A DNA stretch of 44,325 bases from positions 1 through 44,325 of the IMG/VR virus record IMGVR_UViG_3300017714_000028; one strand, written 5' to 3'. Origin of the DNA: a virus. Below the pieces are notes generated by a model. It made no database searches. It saw only the letters and a program-made list of their open reading frames with translations, and was not told where the DNA came from. The first letter of the stretch is position 1; each line of letters starts with the position of its first letter. Both the position numbers and the translations under genes were made by a program. Shown one piece after another: positions 30,319 through 38,825 of the stretch.

Positions 30319-30321
30319 TTT

Positions 30322-30329
30322 GATAAATA
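30322..30329 (+). promoter_or_regulatory. Late-promoter octamer GATAAATA upstream of gp18
   Basis: The first of two late octamers in the 100-base gap before the sheath gene. Confidence 0.6.
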
Positions 30330-30372
30330 TAGACTCTATAATTCTGTAACCACCCCTTTTTACCCAATAGCG

Positions 30373-30380
30373 AATAAATA
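30373..30380 (+). promoter_or_regulatory. Second late-promoter octamer AATAAATA for gp18
   Basis: The expected start, near 30386, falls in the 5' arm of the inverted repeat AGTTAGAA/TTCTAACT (30382-30402), which precedes AAAGGAG (30406-30412) and the ATG at 30421. Confidence 0.65.
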
Positions 30381-30420
30381 CAGTTAGAAAATGATTCTAA
30401 CTAGTAAAGGAGCTATTATT

Positions 30421-32856
30421 ATGGCAAATCTTGTTTCACCTGGAGTCCAGGTTACTATCTCAGACGAATCAGTTTACGGTCCAGCTGGTGCAGGCACTGT
30501 ACCAATGTTATTCATTGCTACAGGTGCAGACAAGGTGGATCCTACTGGTACGGAAGTTGACGGTATTGCAAAATATACCAAGTCAGCGGAAGCCGGCAAA
30601 CCAATTCTAGTTACATCACAAAGAGAGCTAACACAATACTTTGGTAATTGTGATTTCCGCAAAGTAGCGGGCTCAGTAATGCAAGGTGATGAAACTAACG
30701 AATATGGTCTGCTAGCAGCTTACTCATTCTTAGGTCAAAGTGCGGCGGCATATATTGTTCGTGCAAACACTGACTTAACATCTTTACGTCCACAGGCAAC
30801 AGCGCCAGTGGGTAATCCAGCTAATAACACATATTGGTTGAACCCTTCAGCAAGTGACTGGGGTATTTTTGAATACAGCGCAAGCGGCTGGACAGCAAAA
30901 ACACCAACTGTTGAAATCGTAGCTAGCGGTGCACCAACAGTAGCAGCAGTTAACGGTTCATACCTGGTGCTTATTATAAATTCAACTACATCTACAAAAG
31001 TAGAATACTATATCGGCGAAGGCGGTGCATGGGAAAATCTCGACTCAGGTTGGGGAACAGGTACAGCTACACTAGCGCCACATTATTCAGTTCCATCATC
31101 ACCTTCAGCAGGTGACGTATGGATAAAAACAACACGCCCAGGTGCAGGTACAGAACTTGACATAGGCTTGTTTACAACAACAGCGGGTGCATTTGTAAAA
31201 CAAAGTGTAGTATATGCACAAGCAACTACACCAGCAGGCACTACATCAGATACATTTGCAGACGGCACAGCAGCCACTGCACGTAGTTTTGCAGAAGGCG
31301 AACTATGGATGGATTTAGGTGACGGTAGTTTTGAAATCAAACGTTATGACAGTGTTCAATCACAGTGGGACGATATTGCAACTGATAGCTCAGTAGCAAC
31401 AGGCGGCTATGTAATTACAGTACAAATAGCAGAGCCAACAGGTAATCCAGTAGATGGCACAATTTGGTTTGATCCAGATGTAAACGATCTAGCAATTTAC
31501 GAAGTTGCATTAGATAGCGGTGTCCAAAAATGGAAACGTATGACTGATATTCAATATAGTACACAAGCACCAACAAGCGATTCAGGTGGTGCAGCATTAG
31601 CAGATGGTGATTATTGGATTGATACAGATGCAGATGGATATCCAGCAATGTATCGTCATAACGGCTCGGCATGGGTTCGTAAAGATAACACAGATCAATC
31701 AACATCAAATGGTATTGTATTTGGCGACATTACAGCAAATGATACATCAGCAGGCACTTTTGAAGCTACTCTATTAGCAGGCGCTCCAAACCCATTACTA
31801 TACCCAGTGGGAACAAGTGCAGTTAATATGTGTCGTTCAGCAAACACTGTAAGAATGTACGATGCAGACGCTAGCACAACTTGGAAATGGCGTAACCACG
31901 CAGGTAATCAAGCTGACGGCTCAGGCTCGTTTGGTAGACTTGCACAGCGTAAAGTTGTAGTAGCAGCGATGCAAGCAAGTGCATCAGGTTCTGAACTACG
32001 TGAAGATACAATTGCAATGCGTTTACTTGCAGCTCCAGGTTATCCAGAAATGATGGATGAAATGGTCGCATTAAACAGCGACCGTGACGAAACAGGTTTT
32101 GTTATTGTTGACGCACCATTCCGCTTAAATCCAACAGAAGCAGTAGCATGGATTAAAGGTAACGGTGCAGCAGAAAATGGAGAAACCGGGTTACTTACAA
32201 ATAATACATATGCAGCAACATATTATCCTCATGTTCTTGCAACAAACCCTGTAACAGGTGATAGTGTAGTTGCACCAGCATCTCACTCGGCATTGTTTAC
32301 ATTTGCATTTTCAGATAACATCAGCTTTCAGTGGTTTGCTCCAGCAGGTTTAACACGTGGTGTTGTTCAAAACGCAGCAGGTGTTGGTTACATTAACAGT
32401 GAAGGTGAATTTACACCAGTATCATTAACACAAGGTGCTCGTGATGCAATGTATGAAGCAAAATTAAACCCAATTGCTAACTTCCCATCAGATGGTATTG
32501 TTATTTTTGGTCAGAAGACTTTACATTCGGGCGCAAGCGCACTGGACCGCGTCAATGTTGCTCGTTTAACAGCATACCTAAGAGAACGTTTTGCAGTAAT
32601 TGCTCGTCCATTCTTATTTGAAGTAAATGACGAACTAACAAGAACAAATGCAAAACAGGTTTTTGATGGTTTCTTAGGAAACATTATGCAACAGCGTGGT
32701 TTATATGACTTTGCAGTAGTATGTGACGAAACAAACAACACTCCAGCAAGAATAGATGCTAATGAATTCTACATTGATGTAGCTATTGAGCCTACAAAAT
32801 CAGCAGAATTTATCTACATTCCAATTCGTATTGTAAATACTGGAGAACTTGGCTAA
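30421..32856 (+). CDS. 18: Tail sheath protein, T4 gp18 family
   Basis: 811 residues. The N-terminus ANLVSPGVQVTISDESVYGP is the sheath signature. The C-terminal domain contains IVIFGQKTL, LDRVNVARLTAYLRERFAV and FEVNDELTRTNAKQVFDGFL, typical of gp18. The sheath contracts to drive the tube through the cell envelope. A middle insertion of about residues 130-480, with repeated 'G..wid...g.l...y' motifs (GDVWIKTTRPG, GTIWFDPDVND, GDYWIDTDADG), makes it longer than T4 gp18 (659 residues) and probably decorates the sheath surface. The start at 30421 is set by AAAGGAG at 30406-30412; the in-frame ATG at 30391 lies inside a hairpin. It is followed by a very strong terminator. Confidence 0.95.
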   Translation: MANLVSPGVQVTISDESVYGPAGAGTVPMLFIATGADKVDPTGTEVDGIAKYTKSAEAGKPILVTSQRELTQYFGNCDFRKVAGSVMQGDETNEYGLLAAYSFLGQSAAAYIVRANTDLTSLRPQATAPVGNPANNTYWLNPSASDWGIFEYSASGWTAKTPTVEIVASGAPTVAAVNGSYLVLIINSTTSTKVEYYIGEGGAWENLDSGWGTGTATLAPHYSVPSSPSAGDVWIKTTRPGAGTELDIGLFTTTAGAFVKQSVVYAQATTPAGTTSDTFADGTAATARSFAEGELWMDLGDGSFEIKRYDSVQSQWDDIATDSSVATGGYVITVQIAEPTGNPVDGTIWFDPDVNDLAIYEVALDSGVQKWKRMTDIQYSTQAPTSDSGGAALADGDYWIDTDADGYPAMYRHNGSAWVRKDNTDQSTSNGIVFGDITANDTSAGTFEATLLAGAPNPLLYPVGTSAVNMCRSANTVRMYDADASTTWKWRNHAGNQADGSGSFGRLAQRKVVVAAMQASASGSELREDTIAMRLLAAPGYPEMMDEMVALNSDRDETGFVIVDAPFRLNPTEAVAWIKGNGAAENGETGLLTNNTYAATYYPHVLATNPVTGDSVVAPASHSALFTFAFSDNISFQWFAPAGLTRGVVQNAAGVGYINSEGEFTPVSLTQGARDAMYEAKLNPIANFPSDGIVIFGQKTLHSGASALDRVNVARLTAYLRERFAVIARPFLFEVNDELTRTNAKQVFDGFLGNIMQQRGLYDFAVVCDETNNTPARIDANEFYIDVAIEPTKSAEFIYIPIRIVNTGELG

Positions 32857-32873
32857 AAATAGTTAAAAAATAC

Positions 32874-32910
32874 AAAAGAGACCGTGGTTTTTAAGCGGTC
32901 TCTTTTTTTT
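32874..32910 (+). terminator. Intrinsic terminator after gp18
   Basis: AAAAGAGACCG pairs perfectly with CGGTCTCTTTT around an eleven-base loop and continues as T's. Confidence 0.94.
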
Positions 32911-32921
32911 GGCCAAACTTT

Positions 32922-32929
32922 GATAAATA
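32922..32929 (+). promoter_or_regulatory. Late-promoter octamer GATAAATA for gp19
   Basis: Eleven bases after the terminator. The leader of about 34 bases can form a bulged hairpin (TATAACAA with TTGTTTATA) just before TAGGAG. Confidence 0.75.
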
Positions 32930-32968
32930 CATAGTATAACAAACTAGATTGTTTATAGGAGATATAAA

Positions 32969-33577
32969 ATGCCAGTTATTTCAAACTTTGGTGTGCCGGT
33001 TAATGGAAACGATGGCACAACATTAATGCCAAAACTACAGTATCGCTTTCGTGTGATATTTAATGGTATTGGTAAAGCAGGAAATGCTAAAAAAGAGCTT
33101 ACACAAAATGTAATTAGTGTATCTCGTCCAAATATGTCACACGAAGAAGTGATAGTAGATTCATACAACTCAAAAACTTACCTTGCTGGTAAGCATACAT
33201 GGGAACCAGTAACAGTTGTTTTCCGTGATGATATGACATCAAATGTAATTAAAGCACTAGGTGAACAACTTAACAAGCAAGTAGACCACAGTGACCAAGC
33301 TTCGGCAATTGCAGGCGAAGGTTATAAGTTTGGTGTTGAAATTCAAACACTAGATGGTAACAACGGTCAAAACTCTGCACCAGCACAATTTGATAATTGG
33401 AAACTAATGGGTTGTTTTATTCAAAACGTTCAATATGGTGATTTAAATTATGCTACATCTGATATGGTTCAGGTAACACTTACTTTACGTTACGATCATG
33501 CAGAACATATTATCGATTCAACTGATGTGTTAAGTAAAGAAACACGTAGCGCAGACGGTGAATTCGCTCAAGGTTAA
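32969..33577 (+). CDS. 19: Tail tube protein, T4 gp19 family
   Basis: 202 residues. LMPKLQYRFRVIFNGIG, VISVSRPNMSHEEVIVDSYN and 'HTWEPVTVVFRDDM' are characteristic of gp19 of T4-like phages, as are the strands near the C-terminus (DMVQVTLTLRYDHAEHI). Hexamers stack into the inner tube, which carries DNA and is driven through the envelope by the sheath. TAGGAG precedes the ATG. The gene has its own late promoter and is followed after 13 bases by a second tube-like gene. Confidence 0.93.
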   Translation: MPVISNFGVPVNGNDGTTLMPKLQYRFRVIFNGIGKAGNAKKELTQNVISVSRPNMSHEEVIVDSYNSKTYLAGKHTWEPVTVVFRDDMTSNVIKALGEQLNKQVDHSDQASAIAGEGYKFGVEIQTLDGNNGQNSAPAQFDNWKLMGCFIQNVQYGDLNYATSDMVQVTLTLRYDHAEHIIDSTDVLSKETRSADGEFAQG

Positions 33578-33590
33578 TAGGATATAGCCA

Positions 33591-34364
33591 ATGGGTTTAG
33601 GTAGTAAAGCACACGAAGTATACGGTCAGAATCTGACAGTTGGATCAGTGACACTAGTTCCAAGATCTAAATTTAACTTTACAGTAAATATGACTCATCG
33701 AAATCCATCAGCTTTAGGTGGACTAGTTACTACTGATTTTGAGCGTATTGCTAGTATCAGTATGCCTGGCTATAATAAAAAAGCACAAACACTGAACCAG
33801 TATAATAAGAAAAGAGTAATACAAACGGGTATTGATTATGCTCCTATTACTATGCTCGCTTACGATACCAGAGATGGCGAATTTGAAATGTTTTTAAAAC
33901 AATACTCTGAATATTATTATGCTGGATCAATGAATTACGGTAGTAGTTTTGTTGAATTTAATAATGCACTTGCTGGTACTAAATTACAACAAGATAAAAA
34001 TTATATTACTGAACTATCTATTATTAGAGTAAACAGTAATGAAGACACAAATATCATAAAAGTATATAATCCAATGATTACTAATATTGATGCTGATACA
34101 CTTGATTATAGTGAAAGCGGGCTAGTTCAATATAGAATTACATTTATATACGAGGGATATGATATTAAATCAAACAATAATCCTATTTTAACAGAGCAGA
34201 TATATGATCCAGGTAATAGAGGTTTTACTCCTGAAAGAGGTTTTATTACTCAAGACGACAGATTAGCAGGTACTGATGTAACCAATGGACAAGAACAAGG
34301 AGCATTAGTTGGTATAGATGCTCCAGTTACAGATGAAAACGTATTTGACACCAAAGGCGAATAA
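33591..34364 (+). CDS. Second tail-tube-like protein (gp19/gp54-type fold)
   Basis: 257 residues. The general layout repeats that of tube proteins: SKFNFTVNMTHRNP as a first strand, DFERIASISMPGYNKKAQTL with the 'v..v..P......v' pattern, YAPITMLAYDTRDGEFEMFL as the 'w.p..i.f.D' strand, and a final VQYRITFIYEGYDI. Sequence identity to the gp19 above is low. T4-like tails use gp19-fold proteins at the tube start (gp54, gp48) as well as along the tube, so this may be the initiator at the baseplate or a minor tube ring. AGGATAT is the upstream site. It lies between gp19 and gp4. Confidence 0.6.
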   Translation: MGLGSKAHEVYGQNLTVGSVTLVPRSKFNFTVNMTHRNPSALGGLVTTDFERIASISMPGYNKKAQTLNQYNKKRVIQTGIDYAPITMLAYDTRDGEFEMFLKQYSEYYYAGSMNYGSSFVEFNNALAGTKLQQDKNYITELSIIRVNSNEDTNIIKVYNPMITNIDADTLDYSESGLVQYRITFIYEGYDIKSNNNPILTEQIYDPGNRGFTPERGFITQDDRLAGTDVTNGQEQGALVGIDAPVTDENVFDTKGE

Positions 34365-34367
34365 CAA

Positions 34368-34808
34368 ATGCCAAAGTATCAAAGTGGCAAATATGCTCCA
34401 ATAAATCCAGATAAGTATTTAGGTAAGCGTGTTCCGCATTATAGAAGTGGATGGGAGCTTGCTGTATTTCGTATGTGTGATAATCATCCTGCTATATTAG
34501 GTTGGGGGTCAGAAACACATAGAGTGCCATATCGTAATCCTTTAACAGGTAAGCAAAGCACATATGTTCCTGATTTGTTAATAGTATACAAAGATAGAAA
34601 AGGTAGAAATCATGCAGAAATTGTAGAAATTAAACCAGCAAGTCAAACATTAGGTGAAGCGAGAACACAGGCACAAAAAGCAGCAGCAATTGTAAATCAA
34701 GCCAAGTGGGAAGCTGCAAATGTATGGGCAAAAAGCAATGGACTACGATTTAGAGTAATAACAGAAAATCAAATCTTTAATAGGCCCAAAAAAGGCAAAA
34801 AGAAATGA
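34368..34808 (+). CDS. 4: Head completion nuclease-like protein, T4 gp4 family
   Basis: 146 residues. HYRSGWELAVFRMCDNHPAI, YVPDLLIVY and EIVEIKP give the E...PD...ExK layout of a PD-(D/E)xK/TnsA-like nuclease fold, as expected for the T4 gp4 (gp50/65) head-completion family. In T4 gp4 acts with gp2 and gp64 at head completion, before tail joining. Length (T4 150 residues) and motif spacing fit. It begins three bases after the tube-like gene and overlaps the next small gene by ATGA. Confidence 0.85.
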   Translation: MPKYQSGKYAPINPDKYLGKRVPHYRSGWELAVFRMCDNHPAILGWGSETHRVPYRNPLTGKQSTYVPDLLIVYKDRKGRNHAEIVEIKPASQTLGEARTQAQKAAAIVNQAKWEAANVWAKSNGLRFRVITENQIFNRPKKGKKK

Positions 34809-34981
34809 CAAAAAAATACTTTCACGAAGTATGGCCTGCCATTGAAGAAGAGCTTAGAATTAGTTTAGAAACATCTAAGTTAAATACAGAAGAACGTAGA
34901 CAACAGAAAAAACAAAAACATATGGAAAAAAGAAAGGGTAAATTTTACCCTAAAACTAATAGACCAGGTAAAAGAAAATGA
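34805..34981 (+). CDS. 58-residue basic small protein
   Basis: It links gp4 and gp16 by four-base ATGA overlaps at both ends, which is strong positional support. The N-terminus is acidic helical (YFHEVWPAIEEELRISLETS) and the C-terminus very basic (RRQQKKQKHMEKRKGK, then KTNRPGKRK), suggesting nucleic-acid binding. Its place between head completion and terminase genes fits a packaging or head accessory role. No family recognised. Confidence 0.68.
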   Translation: MTKKYFHEVWPAIEEELRISLETSKLNTEERRQQKKQKHMEKRKGKFYPKTNRPGKRK

Positions 34982-35523
34982 CAAAAAAACTAGAAGAAGA
35001 ATTAGATTTACCAGCAATTGAAGATATGCTTCCAAAAGATGAAGAACAGGAAGTAGAGCCAACTGCTGAAGAAATTCAAGCAAATATTGTAGAATATCAA
35101 GGTGATATGGGTATGCTAGATCGTGTTGATGCTGCATTACCTACAGTAGAAGGTTTGCAAGAATTAGACAGAGAAATGGATCAGTATGCACAAAAGGCAA
35201 TGGATACATTTGATGATCTAGTTGATTTAGGAAAAAACGTAGAAGATAGACATGCAGCACCTATTTTTGATAGTGCGGCTAAAATGATTACAGCAGCATT
35301 ACAAGCAAAGACTGCAAAATTAGATAAAAAAATGAAAATGCTTGAGCTACAACAGCGTCAACATAAACTTGAAAAAGAAAGTGAAAAAATTGATGCATAT
35401 GTTGCTGCTCGCAACAAAGAAATTGGAATAGAAGATCCAGAATCAGTTGAAGGCAAGTTTATAGGCGATAGAACTGCTATGCTTGCTGAAATTATGCAAA
35501 ATATAAAAGAAAACGATAAATAG
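34978..35523 (+). CDS. 16: Terminase small subunit, T4 gp16 family
   Basis: 181 residues. The central helical block LDREMDQYAQKAMDTFDDLV with the following HAAPIFDSAAKMITAALQAK corresponds to the gp16 family core ('r.ny..l...g..al..ll..a..s..pR..Ev...l'). A long coiled coil (KLDKKMKMLELQQRQHKLEK) follows. The first 55 residues are acidic and disordered. gp16 oligomers recognise DNA and stimulate gp17 cutting and ATPase during packaging. It overlaps the small gene before it (ATGA) and lies three genes ahead of gp17. Confidence 0.78.
   Translation: MTKKLEEELDLPAIEDMLPKDEEQEVEPTAEEIQANIVEYQGDMGMLDRVDAALPTVEGLQELDREMDQYAQKAMDTFDDLVDLGKNVEDRHAAPIFDSAAKMITAALQAKTAKLDKKMKMLELQQRQHKLEKESEKIDAYVAARNKEIGIEDPESVEGKFIGDRTAMLAEIMQNIKENDK
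35515..35522 (+). promoter_or_regulatory. Late-promoter octamer GATAAATA over the gp16 stop codon
   Basis: The expected start is near 35528. ATAGT (35520-35524), partly inside the octamer, is complementary to ACTAT (35536-35540), placing TAGGAGA in the loop. RNA from this promoter would lack the first arm. Confidence 0.66.
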
Positions 35524-35543
35524 TATTATAGGAGAACTATGCT

Positions 35544-36035
35544 ATGAAATCATATCTACAATATCTACAAGAATCAAAACAAACGTGGAAATTTAAAATC
35601 AAATCAGTGACTCAACTTAGCGATGATGATGCTGATAGAATAGAAAAGCACCTAATGAAATACGACTCAAAAGGACTCGGTGCTGAGAAGAAAACAATGC
35701 TGCAAAGCACACCACGTGATTTTCCAAGCCATAGAGGCTATGAAGTTTTTACATACGAATTTGAAACTGCACTACCTGTGAGTAGTCATCAAATAAAAAT
35801 TGAAATAGGCAATATGCTAGGACTAAGTGACTCAGTTTTTAAAGTAAAAGGCGATCATGAAGTAGATCCAGATGAAAATGTAGAGCAAAAAGATGTTGAA
35901 AGTGTTTTAGCCGATGGCGAATACAAAGATGCAGAAAAAGTAGATAGTGAAGATTATTATGGCGATAAGTTTAACACAAGTTTTGTGCAAGAATTATTAA
36001 AGCTGCGTAAACAAAAGGAGAAAGACAGTGAGTGA
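35544..36035 (+). CDS. Unrecognised 163-residue conserved-type phage protein
   Basis: No function assigned. It begins with a helix (MKSYLQYLQESKQ) and continues with alternating strands and helices (WKFKIKSVTQLSDDDADRIE, then YEVFTYEFETALPVSSHQIK and IEIGNML), which looks like a ferredoxin-type alpha-beta domain of about 110 residues. The acidic C-terminus (residues 110-163) appears disordered. TAGGAGA sits before the ATG at 35544. It lies between gp16 and gp17, suggesting a role in head assembly or packaging, but no T4 counterpart is recognised. Its end overlaps the next gene by eight bases. Confidence 0.65.
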   Translation: MKSYLQYLQESKQTWKFKIKSVTQLSDDDADRIEKHLMKYDSKGLGAEKKTMLQSTPRDFPSHRGYEVFTYEFETALPVSSHQIKIEIGNMLGLSDSVFKVKGDHEVDPDENVEQKDVESVLADGEYKDAEKVDSEDYYGDKFNTSFVQELLKLRKQKEKDSE

Positions 36036-37035
36036 TTTAGATAGATTAGTAGCACTAGCTGGACTAGCTACAGATAACGTAGCTCAGGGTGCAACAAATG
36101 AAACAACAATAGAAGAAAGTGACTGCGATTGTGATTGCGGAGAATCACCATGTAATACATGCGGTGAAGACCATCACAACGTAAAAGAAGGCAGAATGGC
36201 TGATTTAGCAGATATTGATGCAGCATGGCCAGAAATCTCTGCATTAAAAATGAAGTTGCATGATCAAGGTATGGAACCTGAAGAAGCACAAGATGAAGCT
36301 GCAGAACAATTAGGTTATGATCCTGAAATGGTTGATCATTACCTTGAATACAAATTTGCAGAAGAAGTTGAAGAAACCGAAGAAGAGACTACAGTAGAAG
36401 CAGTAGGCGATGCAGCTGAATGTTTTTATGATATGCAAGATGCATTTGCAGGCGGCGAAGCAGAAGGCGCACACAAATCTCTTATTGATGAACTAGTACG
36501 CTACCTAAGCGGCGACCAACTTGAAGATTTTTGTGATGACTTTAAAAGACATCACGACATGGGCATGAACGAAGCAGAAATTGATGAAGCAGACATTGAT
36601 GAAAATGCTTTTAATCAGGCAGCAGCGGCAGCATCTCGTGCAGGAAAAGATACATTTGAATTTGGTGGTAAAACACATAAAACTACAATGAAAAAAGATA
36701 CTGCACACAAACTAGACGATGATGTCAACACAGAAGTTAATGAAGCTCCAACAATGGGTACAACACAGTTAATTAATCTTCAAAATTTACTTAAAAATTC
36801 AGGTTTAAGTGAAGAATTTATTGAACAAAAAATTAATGAATGGGCAAACACACCATCGCCAGAATTAGTAGGCGAACAAGAGCCAACAGCGCATGGTGAT
36901 GCATATGATTTTGCACAAGGTGTTAATCTAAGTCTAAAGCGTTATTTAGATGCCGAAGATATGAAAGTTGGTCTCAAAGAGCATAAAGTAGAAGATTTAA
37001 AAGCTGCTTACAAGGCAAGCAAAGATGAAGGCTAA
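36028..37035 (+). CDS. Unrecognised 335-residue acidic protein with a Cys/His cluster
   Basis: GTG start with AAAGGAG, overlapping the previous stop by eight bases. Residues 33-50 form a Cys/His cluster (CDCDCGESPCNTCGEDHH) that probably binds metal. A very acidic region follows. Near residue 200 NQAAAAASRAGKDTFEFGGK with THKTTMKKDTAHKL resembles a short module seen in other marine-phage head-region proteins. The last 50 residues are helical. It is highly acidic overall, a feature of scaffold or DNA-mimic proteins, but neither is shown. The gene lies between gp16 and gp17, and a small basic gene overlaps its end. Confidence 0.62.
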   Translation: MSDLDRLVALAGLATDNVAQGATNETTIEESDCDCDCGESPCNTCGEDHHNVKEGRMADLADIDAAWPEISALKMKLHDQGMEPEEAQDEAAEQLGYDPEMVDHYLEYKFAEEVEETEEETTVEAVGDAAECFYDMQDAFAGGEAEGAHKSLIDELVRYLSGDQLEDFCDDFKRHHDMGMNEAEIDEADIDENAFNQAAAAASRAGKDTFEFGGKTHKTTMKKDTAHKLDDDVNTEVNEAPTMGTTQLINLQNLLKNSGLSEEFIEQKINEWANTPSPELVGEQEPTAHGDAYDFAQGVNLSLKRYLDAEDMKVGLKEHKVEDLKAAYKASKDEG

Positions 37036-37177
37036 TGAAATAATTGAAAATCTTGCCAACGATAGTGCAGTAAAGCCAAATGCAAAATTTGGTCCTAATG
37101 CTAAAAAAGTTGTTGGCGAGAAAAAACGTAAAAGACAACCAGGAAAAAAGACTCATCTAGATATGAGTAAAAAATAG
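37025..37177 (+). CDS. 50-residue very basic small protein
   Basis: It overlaps the end of the acidic 335-residue gene in another frame and ends just before a terminator. After a short acidic start (MKANEIIENLANDSA) it is strongly basic (KKVVGEKKRKRQPGKKTHLD). A highly basic small protein encoded directly after a highly acidic one may bind it or DNA. Support is composition and compact spacing. Confidence 0.55.
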   Translation: MKANEIIENLANDSAVKPNAKFGPNAKKVVGEKKRKRQPGKKTHLDMSKK

Positions 37178-37191
37178 AATCCCCCCAGCAG

Positions 37192-37226
37192 AACGGTGTA
37201 GTTATAATTAACTGCGCCGTTTTCTA
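37192..37226 (+). terminator. Intrinsic terminator before gp17
   Basis: AACGGTGTAGTTA pairs with TAACTGCGCCGTT (13 bp, two G-U pairs) around TAAT, followed by TTCTATT. It separates the gp16 operon from gp17. Confidence 0.82.
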
Positions 37227-37227
37227 T

Positions 37228-37235
37228 TATAAATA
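37228..37235 (+). promoter_or_regulatory. Perfect late promoter TATAAATA with predicted start on the gp17 ATG
   Basis: The T4 late start lies six bases after the octamer, which is position 37241, the A of the gp17 ATG. No Shine-Dalgarno sequence is present, so the late mRNA appears leaderless. Confidence 0.75.
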
Positions 37236-37240
37236 GTGTT

Positions 37241-38797
37241 ATGGCAGTAAATGATAAATTAACCAAAACACCATACAAAACAGAAAAGTATACAGAACAA
37301 CAGTTGGTTGAACTTGCAAAGTGTGCTAATGATCCAAAATATTTTATGAGGGAACATTGCTATATTCAACATCCAACAAAAGGACGTATGAAGTTTGATT
37401 TGTATGATTTTCAGGATGATCTAGTAGATTGTTATCATAATAATAGATATAGTATTGCAATGCTTGCTAGACAAATGGGTAAATCAACATGTGCAGCAGG
37501 ATACTTATTATGGTATGCAATGTTTAATCCAGATCAAACTATTCTCATTGCAGCACACAAATATTCTGGTGCTAGCGAGATCATGCAACGTATAAGATTT
37601 GCATATGAAACACTTCCTGATTTTATTCGTGCAGGAGTTACAGCATACAACAAAGGTAGTTTAGAGTTTGATAATGGATCTCGTATAGTTGCACAATCAA
37701 CAACAGAAAATACCGGACGTGGTTTGAGTATTTCGTTAGCATACTTAGACGAGTTTGCATTTGTGCGTCCTAATATTGCAAAAGAATTTTGGACTTCGCT
37801 TTCGCCAACACTTGCAACAGGTGGTAAATGTATAATTACATCAACTCCCAACATGGATGATGATCAATTTGCACAAATTTGGATGGAAGCTGAAAAGAAA
37901 ATTGACGAATATGGTAATGAACGTACCGAAGGTCGCAATGGGTTTGCTAACATACTTGTTAAATGGGACAAACATCCAGAAAGAGATCAAGATTGGGCTA
38001 CTGTTGAAGAAGGTAAAATAGGCGAAGAAAGATTTAGACGTGAACACAATTGTGAATTTATTGCTTTTGATGAAACACTTATAGACAGTATTAAACTAAG
38101 CAATATGGAAGCACGTGATCCGTATGCAACATTAGGACAAGTACGTTGGTATCGTCCTATTGCAAAAAATCATGTTTATACTATTGCACTTGATCCAAGT
38201 TTAGGTACAGGCGGAGACAATAGTGCAATACAAGTATATCAAATGCCCGGTATGAAACAAGTTGCAGAATGGATGCACAATAGAACTACTGTACAAGGAC
38301 AGATTAAAGTATTACGTGAAATAGCACAATATATAGAAACTGAAACAAGTGGACAATGTGAAATTTATTATAGTGTTGAAAATAATACACTAGGTGAAGC
38401 TGCACTTGTTGTTATAGAAGAACAAGGCGAAGAGACTATTCCTGGTACATTCTTATCAGAAAGTAAGTCACATGGAAATGCAAGACGTTATAGACGAGGA
38501 TTTACTACAACACACAAATCAAAAATTACCGCATGTTCAAAGCTCAAGCATTGGGTAGAAACAGAAAAATTAGAAATTGCAAGTAAAAACTTACTACGTG
38601 AATTAAAAACATTTATTAGTAGAGGAAATAGCTATGCTGCAAAAGATGGAGAACACGATGACTTGGTAATGTCTTTAGTATTAGTAATACGTATGTGTAT
38701 GGAAGTAAGTCGTTACGAAGAAGCTGCATTTGATTACCTACAGGACGATTTTGAAGACGATGACGGTATGGAACCAATGCCGTTTAGTTTACTCTAA
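37241..38797 (+). CDS. 17: Terminase large subunit, T4 gp17 family
   Basis: 518 residues. The ATPase half has a Q-type motif (FDLYDFQDDLVD, about 52-63), Walker A LARQMGKST (75-83) and Walker B ISLAYLDEFAFV. STPNMDD is the coupling motif. The nuclease half shows the RNase H-like acidic residues in IALDPSLGTGGDNS, in YSVENN, and in GEHDDLVMSLVLVI. It pumps DNA into the head and cuts concatemers. It is a little shorter than T4 gp17 (610 residues). The start at 37241 lacks a Shine-Dalgarno sequence but coincides with the predicted late transcription start; no better start precedes the conserved region. Confidence 0.95.
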   Translation: MAVNDKLTKTPYKTEKYTEQQLVELAKCANDPKYFMREHCYIQHPTKGRMKFDLYDFQDDLVDCYHNNRYSIAMLARQMGKSTCAAGYLLWYAMFNPDQTILIAAHKYSGASEIMQRIRFAYETLPDFIRAGVTAYNKGSLEFDNGSRIVAQSTTENTGRGLSISLAYLDEFAFVRPNIAKEFWTSLSPTLATGGKCIITSTPNMDDDQFAQIWMEAEKKIDEYGNERTEGRNGFANILVKWDKHPERDQDWATVEEGKIGEERFRREHNCEFIAFDETLIDSIKLSNMEARDPYATLGQVRWYRPIAKNHVYTIALDPSLGTGGDNSAIQVYQMPGMKQVAEWMHNRTTVQGQIKVLREIAQYIETETSGQCEIYYSVENNTLGEAALVVIEEQGEETIPGTFLSESKSHGNARRYRRGFTTTHKSKITACSKLKHWVETEKLEIASKNLLRELKTFISRGNSYAAKDGEHDDLVMSLVLVIRMCMEVSRYEEAAFDYLQDDFEDDDGMEPMPFSLL

Positions 38798-38799
38798 AT

Positions 38800-38807
38800 G
38801 ATAAATA
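38800..38807 (+). promoter_or_regulatory. Late-promoter octamer GATAAATA for the 38826 gene
   Basis: The expected start near 38813 falls in AAAGGAG (38812-38818). ATAGT (38805-38809) is complementary to ACTAT (38823-38827) at the start codon, with the ribosome site in the loop, as at 35515. Confidence 0.68.
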
Positions 38808-38825
38808 GTATAAAGGAGCAACACT

